Origin: Halochromatium glycolicum
Lineage (GTDB): Bacteria; Pseudomonadota; Gammaproteobacteria; Chromatiales; Chromatiaceae
DNA: 64,000 nt
Reading direction: 5' to 3'
Assembly (NCBI RefSeq): GCF_016584085.1
Contig: NZ_NRSJ01000016.1
Location: 20,552-84,551, forward strand
Both the position numbers and the translations under genes were made by a program. Below the pieces are notes generated by a model. The model was given only the letters and a program-made list of their open reading frames with translations, was not told where the DNA came from and searched no databases. Shown piece after piece: positions 42,260-50,373 of the stretch; positions within the stretch are counted from its first letter, which is position 1; each line of letters opens with the position of its first letter.

Positions 42260-44263
42260 TCAAGGTCCATCGAGTATCCGTGCGATGACCTGCTCCAGGG
42301 CCCGGCGGGGCCCCTGGAGCACCAGCACATCCCCGCCGCGCAGCTCGGTGTCCAGCAGGGCTCCCGGCACGCGGATACCACCGCGGCGCACATCCAGGAG
42401 CTCGACCCCGACAGACGCGAAGCCGAGCTGTTCCGGCGTCTTTCCCACCGCAGGGCTGTTGCGCTGCAGCGTGACCGCATGCATCTGCGGTCCTTCCCGA
42501 TCCGCTCCGCTTTCGTCATCCCCATCGCTCAAGCCGCGACCGTCACCGGAATCGCCGAACACCGCGCGCAGCGGCGCGTAATGCTCAAGCCGCACACGCT
42601 CGACCGCCGCCTCCACCCGGGAATGCGGCAGACCGAGCAGCAGCAGCAACTGTTGGGTGAACTGCAGGCTTGACTCGAGCCGCTCTGGGTACAGATCGGC
42701 GCCGATAGCGCGCAGATCCGCGTCGTGCTCGGCACCGGTTGTACGGATCAGCACTGGGGGCAGGTCGCCCTGCTGCTGGAGCTGGAGCAGTGTCCGGGCC
42801 AGGCGATCGCCATCGCGACAGGTCACGGCAAGGGCCGCAGCGCGATCGAGGCCAGCAGCGCGCAGGATACCGGGGCGGGTGCAGTCGCCGTATGCGACCT
42901 TCGCGCCGGCGCTGCGGGCCTGGCGGACCCGTTCCGGGTCCAGATCGAGCGCCAGAGTCGCGATGCCCTCGCGCGCGAGCACGGCGGCGAGGTTCTGTCC
43001 CCGATCGCCGAAACCACAGATGAGCACGTGGCCCGACAACTCCGCGCCCTCATCGGCGAGTTGTGCCTCCGGCGCCGCGTTGGCTTCGGACTTGCGCCGG
43101 CCGGTCAGACGCGCAGCGATGAGGCCGTTGAAGCGCACCAACAGCGGCGCGGCGGCCATGCTCAGGACGAGCAGCGCCAGCATCGATTGACCGACCGCAG
43201 CGGGAATCAGCTCTCGCTCCAACGCCGAGGCGAGGAGCAGCAGGCCGAGCTCACCACCTTGAGCCAGACAGAGTGCGCCGCGCCAAGCAATCTCCCCTGA
43301 CTGCCCAAAGAACGCAGCCAGACCGGCCACCAGCGCGGCCTTGACCAGGATCAGGCCGAACAGGGCCGGCAGCAGCCACAGTAGTTCGCTCGCGAGCAGG
43401 GCGAGATCGAGCTGCATGCCGATCGTGGCGAAAAAGAGTCCGAGCATCAGATCCCGGAATGGACGGATGTCCGCCTCGACCTGATGGCGGAAGGGCGTCT
43501 CGCCAAGGAGCATTCCCGCCATGAAGGCGCCAAGCGCCGGGGACAGACCCACGAGCTCGGAGAGCAAGGCCGCGGACAACGCCAGCAAGAGCGTCGTCAG
43601 CATGAAGAGCTCGAGCGATCTCGTTGCGGCAACCCAATGAAGGATGGCCGGCAACAGACGCCGCCCCAGCACAATCATGGCTACGAGCGTCGTGGCGGCC
43701 ACCAGGACACGCCCGCTCAAACCGCCGAGCGCGGCGCCATCCGCCTCGGTCAGCGCCGGGAGCGCGGCCAGCAGACCGATCGCGGCCAGGTCTTGGAACA
43801 GCAGTACCGCGACGACCAAACGGCCATGCGGCGCCGCGAGCTCGAGCTGCTCGGCGAGCTGTTTGAGCACGATCGCGGTCGATGACATCGCCAGGGCGGC
43901 GCCGACCGCGAGCGCCCCAGCACCTGCGACATCGTCGCGCCACCACCAAAGGGCGCCGCCGAGCACCAGCGCGGTCAGTCCGATCTGGGCGCCGCCGAGA
44001 CCGAAAACCAGCCGCCGCAGCGCCAGCAGTCGCGAAACCGAGAATTCCACCCCGATCGTGAACAGCAGCAAGACGACGCCCAGCTCGGCGAGGAACCGGG
44101 TCTCGGCGGAGTCCGGCAACAGGCCCAGCGCGTGCGGCCCTGTGAGGATACCGGTCGCAAGATAGCCAAGCACCGGCGACAACCCGAGCTGGCGGCAGAG
44201 CGCGACGGCCAGCACGCCCACAGCGAGCAAGATCAGGACATTCTCGAGCAAGGGTTCGACCAT
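42260..44263 (-). CDS. KefB-type cation:proton antiporter with RCK domains
   Basis: A 667-residue protein. Residues 5-385 are a CPA2 sodium/proton exchanger domain with about 12 helices (LGYLATGILTGPHALGLL, LLLFTIGVEFSVSRLLAL). Residues 410-530 are an RCK_N NAD-binding domain (GHVLICGFGDRGQNLA), and residues 590-660 a TrkA_C domain. This is the KefB/KefC layout of a gated potassium efflux system. A kefB gene is a regular member of transmissible stress-tolerance loci. The start is taken as the ATG at 44263; a GTG at 44269 is in frame. Confidence 0.9.
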   Translation of the reverse strand: MVEPLLENVLILLAVGVLAVALCRQLGLSPVLGYLATGILTGPHALGLLPDSAETRFLAELGVVLLLFTIGVEFSVSRLLALRRLVFGLGGAQIGLTALVLGGALWWWRDDVAGAGALAVGAALAMSSTAIVLKQLAEQLELAAPHGRLVVAVLLFQDLAAIGLLAALPALTEADGAALGGLSGRVLVAATTLVAMIVLGRRLLPAILHWVAATRSLELFMLTTLLLALSAALLSELVGLSPALGAFMAGMLLGETPFRHQVEADIRPFRDLMLGLFFATIGMQLDLALLASELLWLLPALFGLILVKAALVAGLAAFFGQSGEIAWRGALCLAQGGELGLLLLASALERELIPAAVGQSMLALLVLSMAAAPLLVRFNGLIAARLTGRRKSEANAAPEAQLADEGAELSGHVLICGFGDRGQNLAAVLAREGIATLALDLDPERVRQARSAGAKVAYGDCTRPGILRAAGLDRAAALAVTCRDGDRLARTLLQLQQQGDLPPVLIRTTGAEHDADLRAIGADLYPERLESSLQFTQQLLLLLGLPHSRVEAAVERVRLEHYAPLRAVFGDSGDGRGLSDGDDESGADREGPQMHAVTLQRNSPAVGKTPEQLGFASVGVELLDVRRGGIRVPGALLDTELRGGDVLVLQGPRRALEQVIARILDGP

Positions 44264-44452
44264 GGTCACGGAAGATCGGTAAGAACCGGGGGAGGGCGGG
44301 GAACAGCGGCCTGCGGAGCAGGCTTTCGGGTGCTTGCGCCCGGCAGGTCAGGCGGACCCCTTTCCGCGGCAGGAATTCGCACGCATCCGAAACGCAAAAG
44401 AAAGCGGCCCGCGCCCGGAATACCCGAAGGCTTCCGCAGCGCGCGCCGCCTG

Positions 44453-44611
44453 AGGCGATTTCTGTCAAAGCACATACCGCCTTGCTGGTCTTTTCGCTCG
44501 CCTTCTTCGTCGCGCCGCCGGTCACATAGCCCGGCTATGCTCCCGGCGACGCTCCTCGAAGGCAAACGACAATCCTGCGCAATTCGGTACGAGCTTTTCC
44601 GGCAATCGCCT
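44453..44611. repeat. dispersed 159-bp MITE-like element, full copy
   Basis: Same length and ends (AGGCGATT, AATCGCCT) as the copy at 40535, with only a handful of base changes. It lies in the gap between the antiporter gene and hsp20, both on the minus strand. The remaining 190 bases of that gap (44264-44452) hold no gene I can see. Confidence 0.9.
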
Positions 44612-44660
44612 GAGTTGATGTCCTTCCATGGACCTTGCCGTCATCTCAGCTAGCGAGCCT

Positions 44661-45059
44661 TCAGTCCGTCTTGACCTCGATCTTGCGCGGCTGCAACTCG
44701 GCCCGTTTAGGGATACGAACCCGCAACAGGCCGTCTTTGAGATTGGCTTCGACCTGCTCCGTGTCGAGCTCCGAGCTCAAGCTGAAGTTGCGCCGGTAGC
44801 GGGTTCCGCGCACGTCGGCGTAGAGTGCTCGCATCCCCTCGGGCATTGTGATGGCGACCTCGCCCTCGAGCGTGAGGCTGTTCCGGTCGACCTGGATGTC
44901 GAGGCGATCCTTGGCGACGCCGGGCATATCGGCCTCGACGACGATAGCGTTTGCGTCTTCGAAGATATCGACCGCCGGACGCAGGATGAGCTCGCGCTCG
45001 GTTGGGGCGCGCAGCGCGCCGTCCTCTTGCCGGGTGGTCATCTCTGTCTGCTCATTCAT
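44661..45059 (-). CDS. small heat-shock protein Hsp20, second copy
   Basis: A 132-residue alpha-crystallin protein: LILRPAVDIFEDANAIVVEA, ADMPGVAKDRLDIQVD, YRRNFSLSSELDTEQVEANL and the conserved GLLRVRIPK. The sequence is of the Hsp20 class with a DIFE-type start of the domain. The start is the ATG at 45059, six bases after GAGGAGG; a TTG at 45065 is in frame but less likely. It lies 42 bases after the third hsp20 gene on the same strand, so the two form an operon. Confidence 0.92.
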   Translation of the reverse strand: MNEQTEMTTRQEDGALRAPTERELILRPAVDIFEDANAIVVEADMPGVAKDRLDIQVDRNSLTLEGEVAITMPEGMRALYADVRGTRYRRNFSLSSELDTEQVEANLKDGLLRVRIPKRAELQPRKIEVKTD

Positions 45060-45101
45060 CGTCAACCTCCTCGATTCGCCAAAGTGAAACGCAATACGCG
45101 G

Positions 45102-45542
45102 TCATTGCACCCTGATCTGGCGGGGCTTGCCTTGCTCGCTGCGCTGGACCTGGACGTGAAGTACGCCGTCCCGGTACGCGGCCTCGACGCGGTCCGGATC
45201 GACGTCCTCGGGCAGCGTCATGACACGGCGGAAGCCGCCACCGAAACGCTCGCGGAGGTAATAGTCGGCATCGCCCTGGCGCTCGATGGCGCGTTCGCCG
45301 CTCATCGTCAGCAGATTACGCTGCATCGAGATATCGAGCGTGGACGGGTCGAGCCCGGGCGCGAAGGCATAGACGTGCACGGCGTCGTCCGAGGCGGCGA
45401 TGTTCACCGGCGGGAAGCTGCCACGGGCCGTCGCCCGGATGCTGGCCGGTGCGCCCCAGGCGCCGAAGGCGTCATCGAGCTCCCGGTTGATGCGGGCGAA
45501 CTCGTCGAACAGGGTGTCGAAGCTGGTCGGATAACCGAACAT
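45102..45542 (-). CDS. small heat-shock protein Hsp20, third copy
   Basis: A 146-residue protein starting MFGYPTSFDTLFDEFARINR, a common Hsp20 N-terminal arm, then the alpha-crystallin domain: FPPVNIAASDDAVHVYAFAP, GLDPSTLDISMQRNLLTMSG, FRRVMTLPEDVDPDRVEAAY and DGVLHVQV. A strong AGGAGG lies seven bases before the ATG. A sigma-54 promoter is found about 70 bases upstream. It is the first gene of the hsp20 pair transcribed leftwards. Confidence 0.92.
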   Translation of the reverse strand: MFGYPTSFDTLFDEFARINRELDDAFGAWGAPASIRATARGSFPPVNIAASDDAVHVYAFAPGLDPSTLDISMQRNLLTMSGERAIERQGDADYYLRERFGGGFRRVMTLPEDVDPDRVEAAYRDGVLHVQVQRSEQGKPRQIRVQ

Positions 45543-45611
45543 GGGTTGACCTCCTTCTGTTTTCGGATCGGCGAGTGGTCAAAGCCACCCGAATAAGCTC
45601 ACCAAGCAGAA

Positions 45612-45627
45612 AGCAAGAAAGAGGCCA
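45612..45627 (-). promoter_or_regulatory. sigma-54 promoter for the hsp20 pair
   Basis: Read on the minus strand the bases are TGGCCTCTTTCTTGCT, with GG and GC exactly 10 apart and the TTGCT box identical to that of the yfdX promoter. Transcription would begin near 45601, some 60 bases before the hsp20 start at 45542. Confidence 0.68.
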
Positions 45628-45789
45628 GATTTTGAAATCGCAGCGCGGCGCGTCCCGGCGGCCCGTCTCAGCCCAGAATCGGTTCGGATCGACGGCTCCG
45701 GCGGGACGCGATGCCCGCCTGCATGCTCAGTCGCTGGCTTCAGTGGTGTCCAGGGCCAGCCAAATCGGCCGGCCAATTGTGGTCAAGGC

Positions 45790-45802
45790 GGCCAATCTGG
45801 CC
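45790..45802 (-). promoter_or_regulatory. candidate upstream activator site for the hsp20 sigma-54 promoter
   Basis: GGCCA-ATC-TGGCC is a perfect palindrome, the same half-sites and spacing as at 40296-40308. It lies about 165 bases upstream of the sigma-54 promoter and close to the 3' end of the activator gene. A weaker related sequence (GGCCA-ATTG-TGGTC) is found at about 45772-45785. Confidence 0.5.
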
Positions 45803-45823
45803 GCGTCGTTCGGCGTTTGGCGC

Positions 45824-46834
45824 TCAGCTCGCGTTCAGCTTGCGGCGCAGGGTGCGCTCGCCAATGCCGAGCAGCTTGGCGGCTCGACTGCGGTTGTAGT
45901 CAGCGGCCTTGAGCGCCGCATCGATCAGCAGCCATTCGGCCTCGGCCAGAGTGGTGCCCAGGGGGATGAAGACGCCATCGACCACACCGGAGCGCTCGCG
46001 GCCAGCTCGAGGCAGGAGCGGGTACAGCAGCGATGCCGGCAGCTCGCGCGTATCCTCCGCGAGTCGAACGGCAAGACGCGCCATCAGGTTGCGCAGCTCG
46101 CGCACATTGCCGGGCCAATCGTGCCGCGCGAGCAGCTCCGACGCCTCTTGCGTGAGCCGCGGCATCGGCGGCTGCCATCCCATGTCCTGCAGGCCGTGAT
46201 GGAGGAAATGCTCGGCTAGGAGCGGAATGTCGGTCCGTCGCTCGCGCAGCGGAGGCAGCATCAGCGGCAGCACATTGAGCCGATAGAGCAGGTCTTCGCG
46301 GAACAGTCCCGAGGCGAGGCGCTCGTCAAGGGCACGATGGGTCGCGGCTACGACGCGGACATCCACAGTGACCGCGGCCTCGCCACCGATGCGATGGACG
46401 GCGCGCTCCTCCAGGACCCGCAGCAGCGAGACCTGGGCCGGGGGCGGCATCTCACCGACCTCGTCGAGAAAGAGGGTTCCCTGATGCGCCTGCTCGAAGC
46501 GGCCGCGGTGGCGGCGCAGCGCGCCGGTGAAGGCGCCTTTCTCGTATCCGAACAGCTCGGCCTCGAGCATCCCGTCCGGAATGGCGCCGCAGTTGACCGG
46601 CACGAAGGGACCCTGATCGCGCGGACCGAGACCGTGCAGCGCCCGGGCCACGAGCTCCTTACCGGTGCCCGTCTCGCCCTGGATCAGGACCGGCTCCCGG
46701 CTGCGGGCGAAACGCGGCACATCGGCCAGAGCCTGTTCCATGCTGGGGTCCCGGCAGAACAACCAGGGTCGTAGGTGCTCGCATACCACGCAGGGCTCCT
46801 TGGGATCGATACCGTCAAACTGCCATGAGTTCAT
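45824..46834 (-). CDS. sigma-54-dependent transcriptional activator
   Basis: A 336-residue enhancer-binding protein. Walker A is GETGTGKE (53-60), GAFTGA at 100-105 is the sigma-54 contact loop, and GTLFLDEVGEM (from 120) is Walker B. A Fis-type helix-turn-helix closes the protein (NRSRAAKLLGIGERTLRRKL). There is no receiver, GAF or PAS domain. The 30-residue N-terminus instead has Cys15, Cys18 and Cys27 plus His20, which might bind metal or sense redox state. Its position behind the hsp20 pair, on the same strand, and the two nearby sigma-54 promoters suggest it controls this stress cluster. Confidence 0.93.
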   Translation of the reverse strand: MNSWQFDGIDPKEPCVVCEHLRPWLFCRDPSMEQALADVPRFARSREPVLIQGETGTGKELVARALHGLGPRDQGPFVPVNCGAIPDGMLEAELFGYEKGAFTGALRRHRGRFEQAHQGTLFLDEVGEMPPPAQVSLLRVLEERAVHRIGGEAAVTVDVRVVAATHRALDERLASGLFREDLLYRLNVLPLMLPPLRERRTDIPLLAEHFLHHGLQDMGWQPPMPRLTQEASELLARHDWPGNVRELRNLMARLAVRLAEDTRELPASLLYPLLPRAGRERSGVVDGVFIPLGTTLAEAEWLLIDAALKAADYNRSRAAKLLGIGERTLRRKLNAS

Positions 46835-47321
46835 GAGCCTGGCTCAGGGGTGCTGGGCGGTCGCCGCGCACCGGGCTGCGGCCGGACCGCTCGAGTCCGG
46901 GATCTTACACCGCCAGATTCGACGCCCAGCGCCTCTTTATCAATGCCGCACGGTACCCTCGCAGTTCTCGCACGCTGATTGGTTGGCAGCGCTTGACAAG
47001 GGAGCGGCGGAACACATTAAACCCGCAGTCGAAACAGCAAATCCCAGTATTCATAGGGTGCTGCTGGAACAGGAGACCCTGGACGAAGACGAGCTGCGGG
47101 CAATGACGCGCGACCTAGAACGCGACGCAGTACGCCGCCCCAGCCCCGACAAGCCGATCCAATCACCTACCTTAGCCCGACTCACGGCCGATAGCCGCAG
47201 ACCGCGTGCAGTGGACACGCCGCCCCGGTGGAGCCGGCAGCGCATGCCCGCTGCTCCGAGCAGGAGTGGCACGCTGCCCGAGCAACCCGATACCTCAATG
47301 ATCTGGAGCCTCGCGGGAACC
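46835..47321 (+). pseudogene. gene-poor stretch with a possible FtsH C-terminal fragment
   Basis: No intact gene is supported. Between about 47020 and 47130 one frame reads HRVLLEQETLDEDELRAM, which resembles the last helix of FtsH-type proteases (LLExETLDxDELR). It has no start, ATPase or protease domain, so it is at most a relic. The link is weak and rests on some 18 residues. Confidence 0.25.
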
Positions 47322-48632
47322 TCAGGCTCCGGCGGGGCGACCTGGGCCCTGTCCACGACGATCGCGGTGCAGTTGGAGGCTCACATGGGTAGTTCGAGGG
47401 ATGATGATGAAGCCGCGCTTCGGCCACAGGACGCCCTCCCCGCGGAAGCCCAAGCGTATGACCCCGAATAGGGACAACAACCCGAGCGTTGCCGAGATAT
47501 AGACGAAGAGTCCGTGAGCGCCGAGCAGGCGCATCGAAACGCTGGCGAGCAACGGCCCAAGCGCAGCGCCGGCTCCATAGATCAGTACCAAACGGCTCGC
47601 CACGGCGACCACCTCGCCCTCCGCGATTCGGTCGTTTACATGCGCGATGCTGATCGAGTAGATCGGAATCGCCAAGCCCACAAAGGCGAAGCCTGCACCC
47701 ATCAGCGCGGCGCTTGGTCTTTCCGGCAATGCAGCAATCGCGAGCGCGGCCAAGGCCGCAATCGCGCTTGCAGCGATGATTACGAAGCGGCGGTCGATCA
47801 TGTCGGACAACCGCCCTAGCGGCCAGGTTAATGCGAGTGCACCGGACATCGTGATCGCCATGAACAGGGCGATGCCCTCGTCTTCGAATCCGACGCGCGC
47901 TGCGAAAACCGGTCCCATGCCCCAGAACGCGCTCATCGCCATCCCCACCGCAAAAGCGCCCGCGAAACCCAACGGGGACAGCTGAAACAGCCGTTTCATC
48001 GAAACGCGATCGGCGGCAGTCTTGCCCGGTATCCCCGCGCGCGTCAGCGTGATCGGCACCAACGCCAACGAGAGAAAGATAGAGGTCACGGCGAACAGGA
48101 CGAAACTCTCCGTCGACGCGAGCGTTAGCAAGGGCTGACTTGCAACGTAGCCGAGCACCAGTATGACGTTGTAGATCGCCAGCATCCGGCCACGCTGAGC
48201 AGGCTCAGCCGACGCATTGAGCCAGCTCTCGATGACGACGACCAGGCCGGCATAGCAGGCCCCGAAGAGCAGGCGAAAGAGGAACCAGGCGACCGGGGCA
48301 ATGAAGAGAGGATAGGCGATCGCCAGCGCGGAACAGATCGAAGCCAGCGCCGCGAAGGCCCGGATATGACCAACTGATTCGATCAGGCGAGAGGCGTAAT
48401 AGGAGCCGGCGGCAAAGCCCAGGAAATACGCCGACATCATGAGGCCGATCGTGACGGAGGACATACCCTCGCTCTCGGCCCGCACCCCCACCAGGGTTCC
48501 GCTGAGACCATTGCCGATGACCAGCATCGTCACAGCGACGAAAAGGGCGGATAACTTGACGATCGGTGAGGTCGCTGCCTGCGGTTTCGGGCCGTTGGCG
48601 ACCGCTCGATCTGCCGGGCGGCTTTCAACCAT
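47322..48632 (-). CDS. MFS transporter (YcaD-like)
   Basis: A 436-residue protein with about 12 hydrophobic helices. SVTIGLMMSAYFLGFAAGSYYASRLIE and the VVIESWLNASAEPAQRGRMLAIYN loop are typical of the YcaD-type major facilitator group. WPLGRLSDMIDRRFVII is the second-half copy of the MFS loop motif. The substrate is unknown. The last 25 residues are charged and unrelated to the family, so the normal stop may have been lost. It stands alone. Confidence 0.85.
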   Translation of the reverse strand: MVESRPADRAVANGPKPQAATSPIVKLSALFVAVTMLVIGNGLSGTLVGVRAESEGMSSVTIGLMMSAYFLGFAAGSYYASRLIESVGHIRAFAALASICSALAIAYPLFIAPVAWFLFRLLFGACYAGLVVVIESWLNASAEPAQRGRMLAIYNVILVLGYVASQPLLTLASTESFVLFAVTSIFLSLALVPITLTRAGIPGKTAADRVSMKRLFQLSPLGFAGAFAVGMAMSAFWGMGPVFAARVGFEDEGIALFMAITMSGALALTWPLGRLSDMIDRRFVIIAASAIAALAALAIAALPERPSAALMGAGFAFVGLAIPIYSISIAHVNDRIAEGEVVAVASRLVLIYGAGAALGPLLASVSMRLLGAHGLFVYISATLGLLSLFGVIRLGFRGEGVLWPKRGFIIIPRTTHVSLQLHRDRRGQGPGRPAGA

Positions 48633-49108
48633 GTGCGTTGTCCTGCTTTTTGTAACCTACGGATTGTTGCTATCGTCGAGCTGCAAAATCCGCCCCCGAC
48701 CCCGAACGGTATCGCAGAATAGTATATCGGCTAAGGTCGACGGACTGACCGCCCTTAAGATCGCCAGAGCCATGGCCTAGAGCGAATGCGGGATGTCCCG
48801 CTTTGAAGCGACAGTGCGCCTCGTACAAGCGCTGGACCCGTGTGGCGACCGGATGAATAACTCGCTCCTGTCGATGCTGCGGCGCACACTTGGCGTCCCG
48901 CAATACCAACTGTCCATTTTCCCTGCAGGGGTTCGACGGGGCGAACTGCGGCAGTGCGCTAGTGCCCTGATGTGTCCGATCATCGGACGCACGCCCTGTC
49001 AACCATCCTTGTCCGCCGATTGATTCGCCAGCGATAGACCAGATGTCTGCGCGGCCGATGAGGTGAAGTCGGCCTCCGAAATAAGCAAAACATTTTAGGA
49101 GCAAGATA
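48633..49108. other. intergenic region without a recognised gene
   Basis: I find no supported gene in these 476 bases. There is a GCGGGA-TG-TCCCGC hairpin near 48787-48800 and a GTCCGAT/ATCGGAC inverted repeat near 48977-48991. The AT-rich last 40 bases before 49109 should carry the promoter and the AGGAG ribosome site of the next gene. Confidence 0.4.
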
Positions 49109-49537
49109 ATGCTGCGATTCATCGCTACGATATTGCTGCTGGCGTCGTTCAACCTACCAGCCGCCGACAACGCGATCGAGGTCACGCGGACCCCGGCGCC
49201 GGAAGGGGCCGAGGTCTACTTCATCGAGCCGACCGACGGCGCGACCGTCCCGACCACCTTCACCGTCAAGTTCGGCCTCAGGAACATGGGCGTCGCCCCG
49301 GCCGGGACCGACAAGGCCGCCACCGGTCATCACCACCTCCTGATCGACCAGGAACTGCCCGCGCTCGATCGGCCGATGGGCGGCGACATCATGCACTTCG
49401 GCGGCGGCCAGACCGAGACCGAAGTGACCCTAGAGCCGGGCGAGCACGACCTGCGCCTGATCGTCGGCGATAAGAACCACGTGCCGCATGATCCGCCGAT
49501 CTATTCCGAGCAGATCACCGTGACCGTGGTCGAGTAA
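49109..49537 (+). CDS. DUF4399 domain protein, exported
   Basis: A 142-residue protein with a signal peptide (LRFIATILLLASFNLPAA) followed by a DUF4399 domain: VYFIEPTDGATVPTTFTVKF, GHHHLLID and LEPGEHDLRLIVGDKNHVPH, with several His residues that might bind metal. The role is unknown; family members are sometimes mislabelled as rod-shape proteins. AGGAG lies 8 bases upstream of the ATG. No functional link to its neighbours can be seen. Confidence 0.85.
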   Translation: MLRFIATILLLASFNLPAADNAIEVTRTPAPEGAEVYFIEPTDGATVPTTFTVKFGLRNMGVAPAGTDKAATGHHHLLIDQELPALDRPMGGDIMHFGGGQTETEVTLEPGEHDLRLIVGDKNHVPHDPPIYSEQITVTVVE

Positions 49538-49610
49538 CGACGTCCGCGCCCAGTGCCGTCCGTCTCCGGACCCGTCCCGCTCCACCCGTCCTGCCTCGCA
49601 AGGGCTTGAG

Positions 49611-49846
49611 CCTAGAAACCGCAGTTGACCGCTTAGCCCAGCATGCAACCCTTTGCAATGGCTCCAATTCTGGTGCTTCATGAAGAGCACCCATGGTTGG
49701 CGGCCGCTACGACCACCCGTGCACGCCCCGCGCGGCGCCCAGCGTCGTTACAACTCGTTGGAATAGAATGACTATTCCGCCTCGTTGTGCCTTGCTGGAC
49801 ACCACGCGGGACGCACCCTGGCGGCCGTCCAACTGCGGTTTCTAGG
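49611..49846. repeat. 236-bp MITE-like element with 17-bp inverted ends
   Basis: CCTAGAAACCGCAGTTG (49611-49627) is the exact reverse complement of CAACTGCGGTTTCTAGG (49830-49846). The inside has no coding sequence I accept. A partial copy lies at 12867-12971, in front of pglW. Neither end shows an obvious target-site duplication. Confidence 0.75.
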
Positions 49847-49884
49847 TTGAGTCCAGCGACGGCTCGAATCTTTTTCGCCCCGGC

Positions 49885-49995
49885 ACGGCCGCCGCTACCC
49901 AGACGAGATCGCCGCCGACGTCTCACTCGAGCGGCTGCAGCGCTTCTTCTTCCACAGCCGCGGTCGCTACTGGGTGCGCAGCGAGGTCCGCGAGC
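49885..49995 (+). pseudogene. fragment of a CheR-type methyltransferase
   Basis: One frame reads RRYPDEIAADVSLERLQRFF followed by RGRYWVRSEVRE, which matches the segment of CheR and CheB/CheR-fusion methyltransferases before their VLFAPHN motif. Both sides are lost; the frame continues into unrelated text and stops near 50102. No other chemotaxis gene is in the window, so this is debris carried in with an accessory segment. Confidence 0.45.
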
Positions 49996-50373
49996 TGGGG
50001 ACGTCGCATGAGTCCCTGCAGTCGCTGAGCGAGGCGCACACCCTGTTTGGGCTGGTTCCCAAGGTCTCTTCGGAACCAAGTCAGCAGCCTCCCGGGGGTT
50101 AGGTCTTTCCGATCTGCCGTGATGGCAGGTCGCCCCTCGCCGTACCCGCCTCGCTTTTGTGGGACTCCAGGCGAGGTGGTAGCATTCGGGCACCTCTCGA
50201 ATCTCCCTGGGCGCGGCCCCGACAGGCAGAACCGAGATGGCGCGATCAACTCGCTTTCAACCCCGCCTGGATTTGGAGAAGCCTTGTGTTCGCGGCGCTC
50301 GCGGAACACCGGGCGTGGTTAGCGCATTGCTCTGCTCGCTCAAGGTGCCCAGGAGCCGCCGGTTCTGTTCCGT

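Noticed and set aside
44628..45596. Plus-strand frame across the two hsp20 genes
   Set aside because: It reads through two well-supported Hsp20 genes and their ribosome sites on the other strand; no homology.
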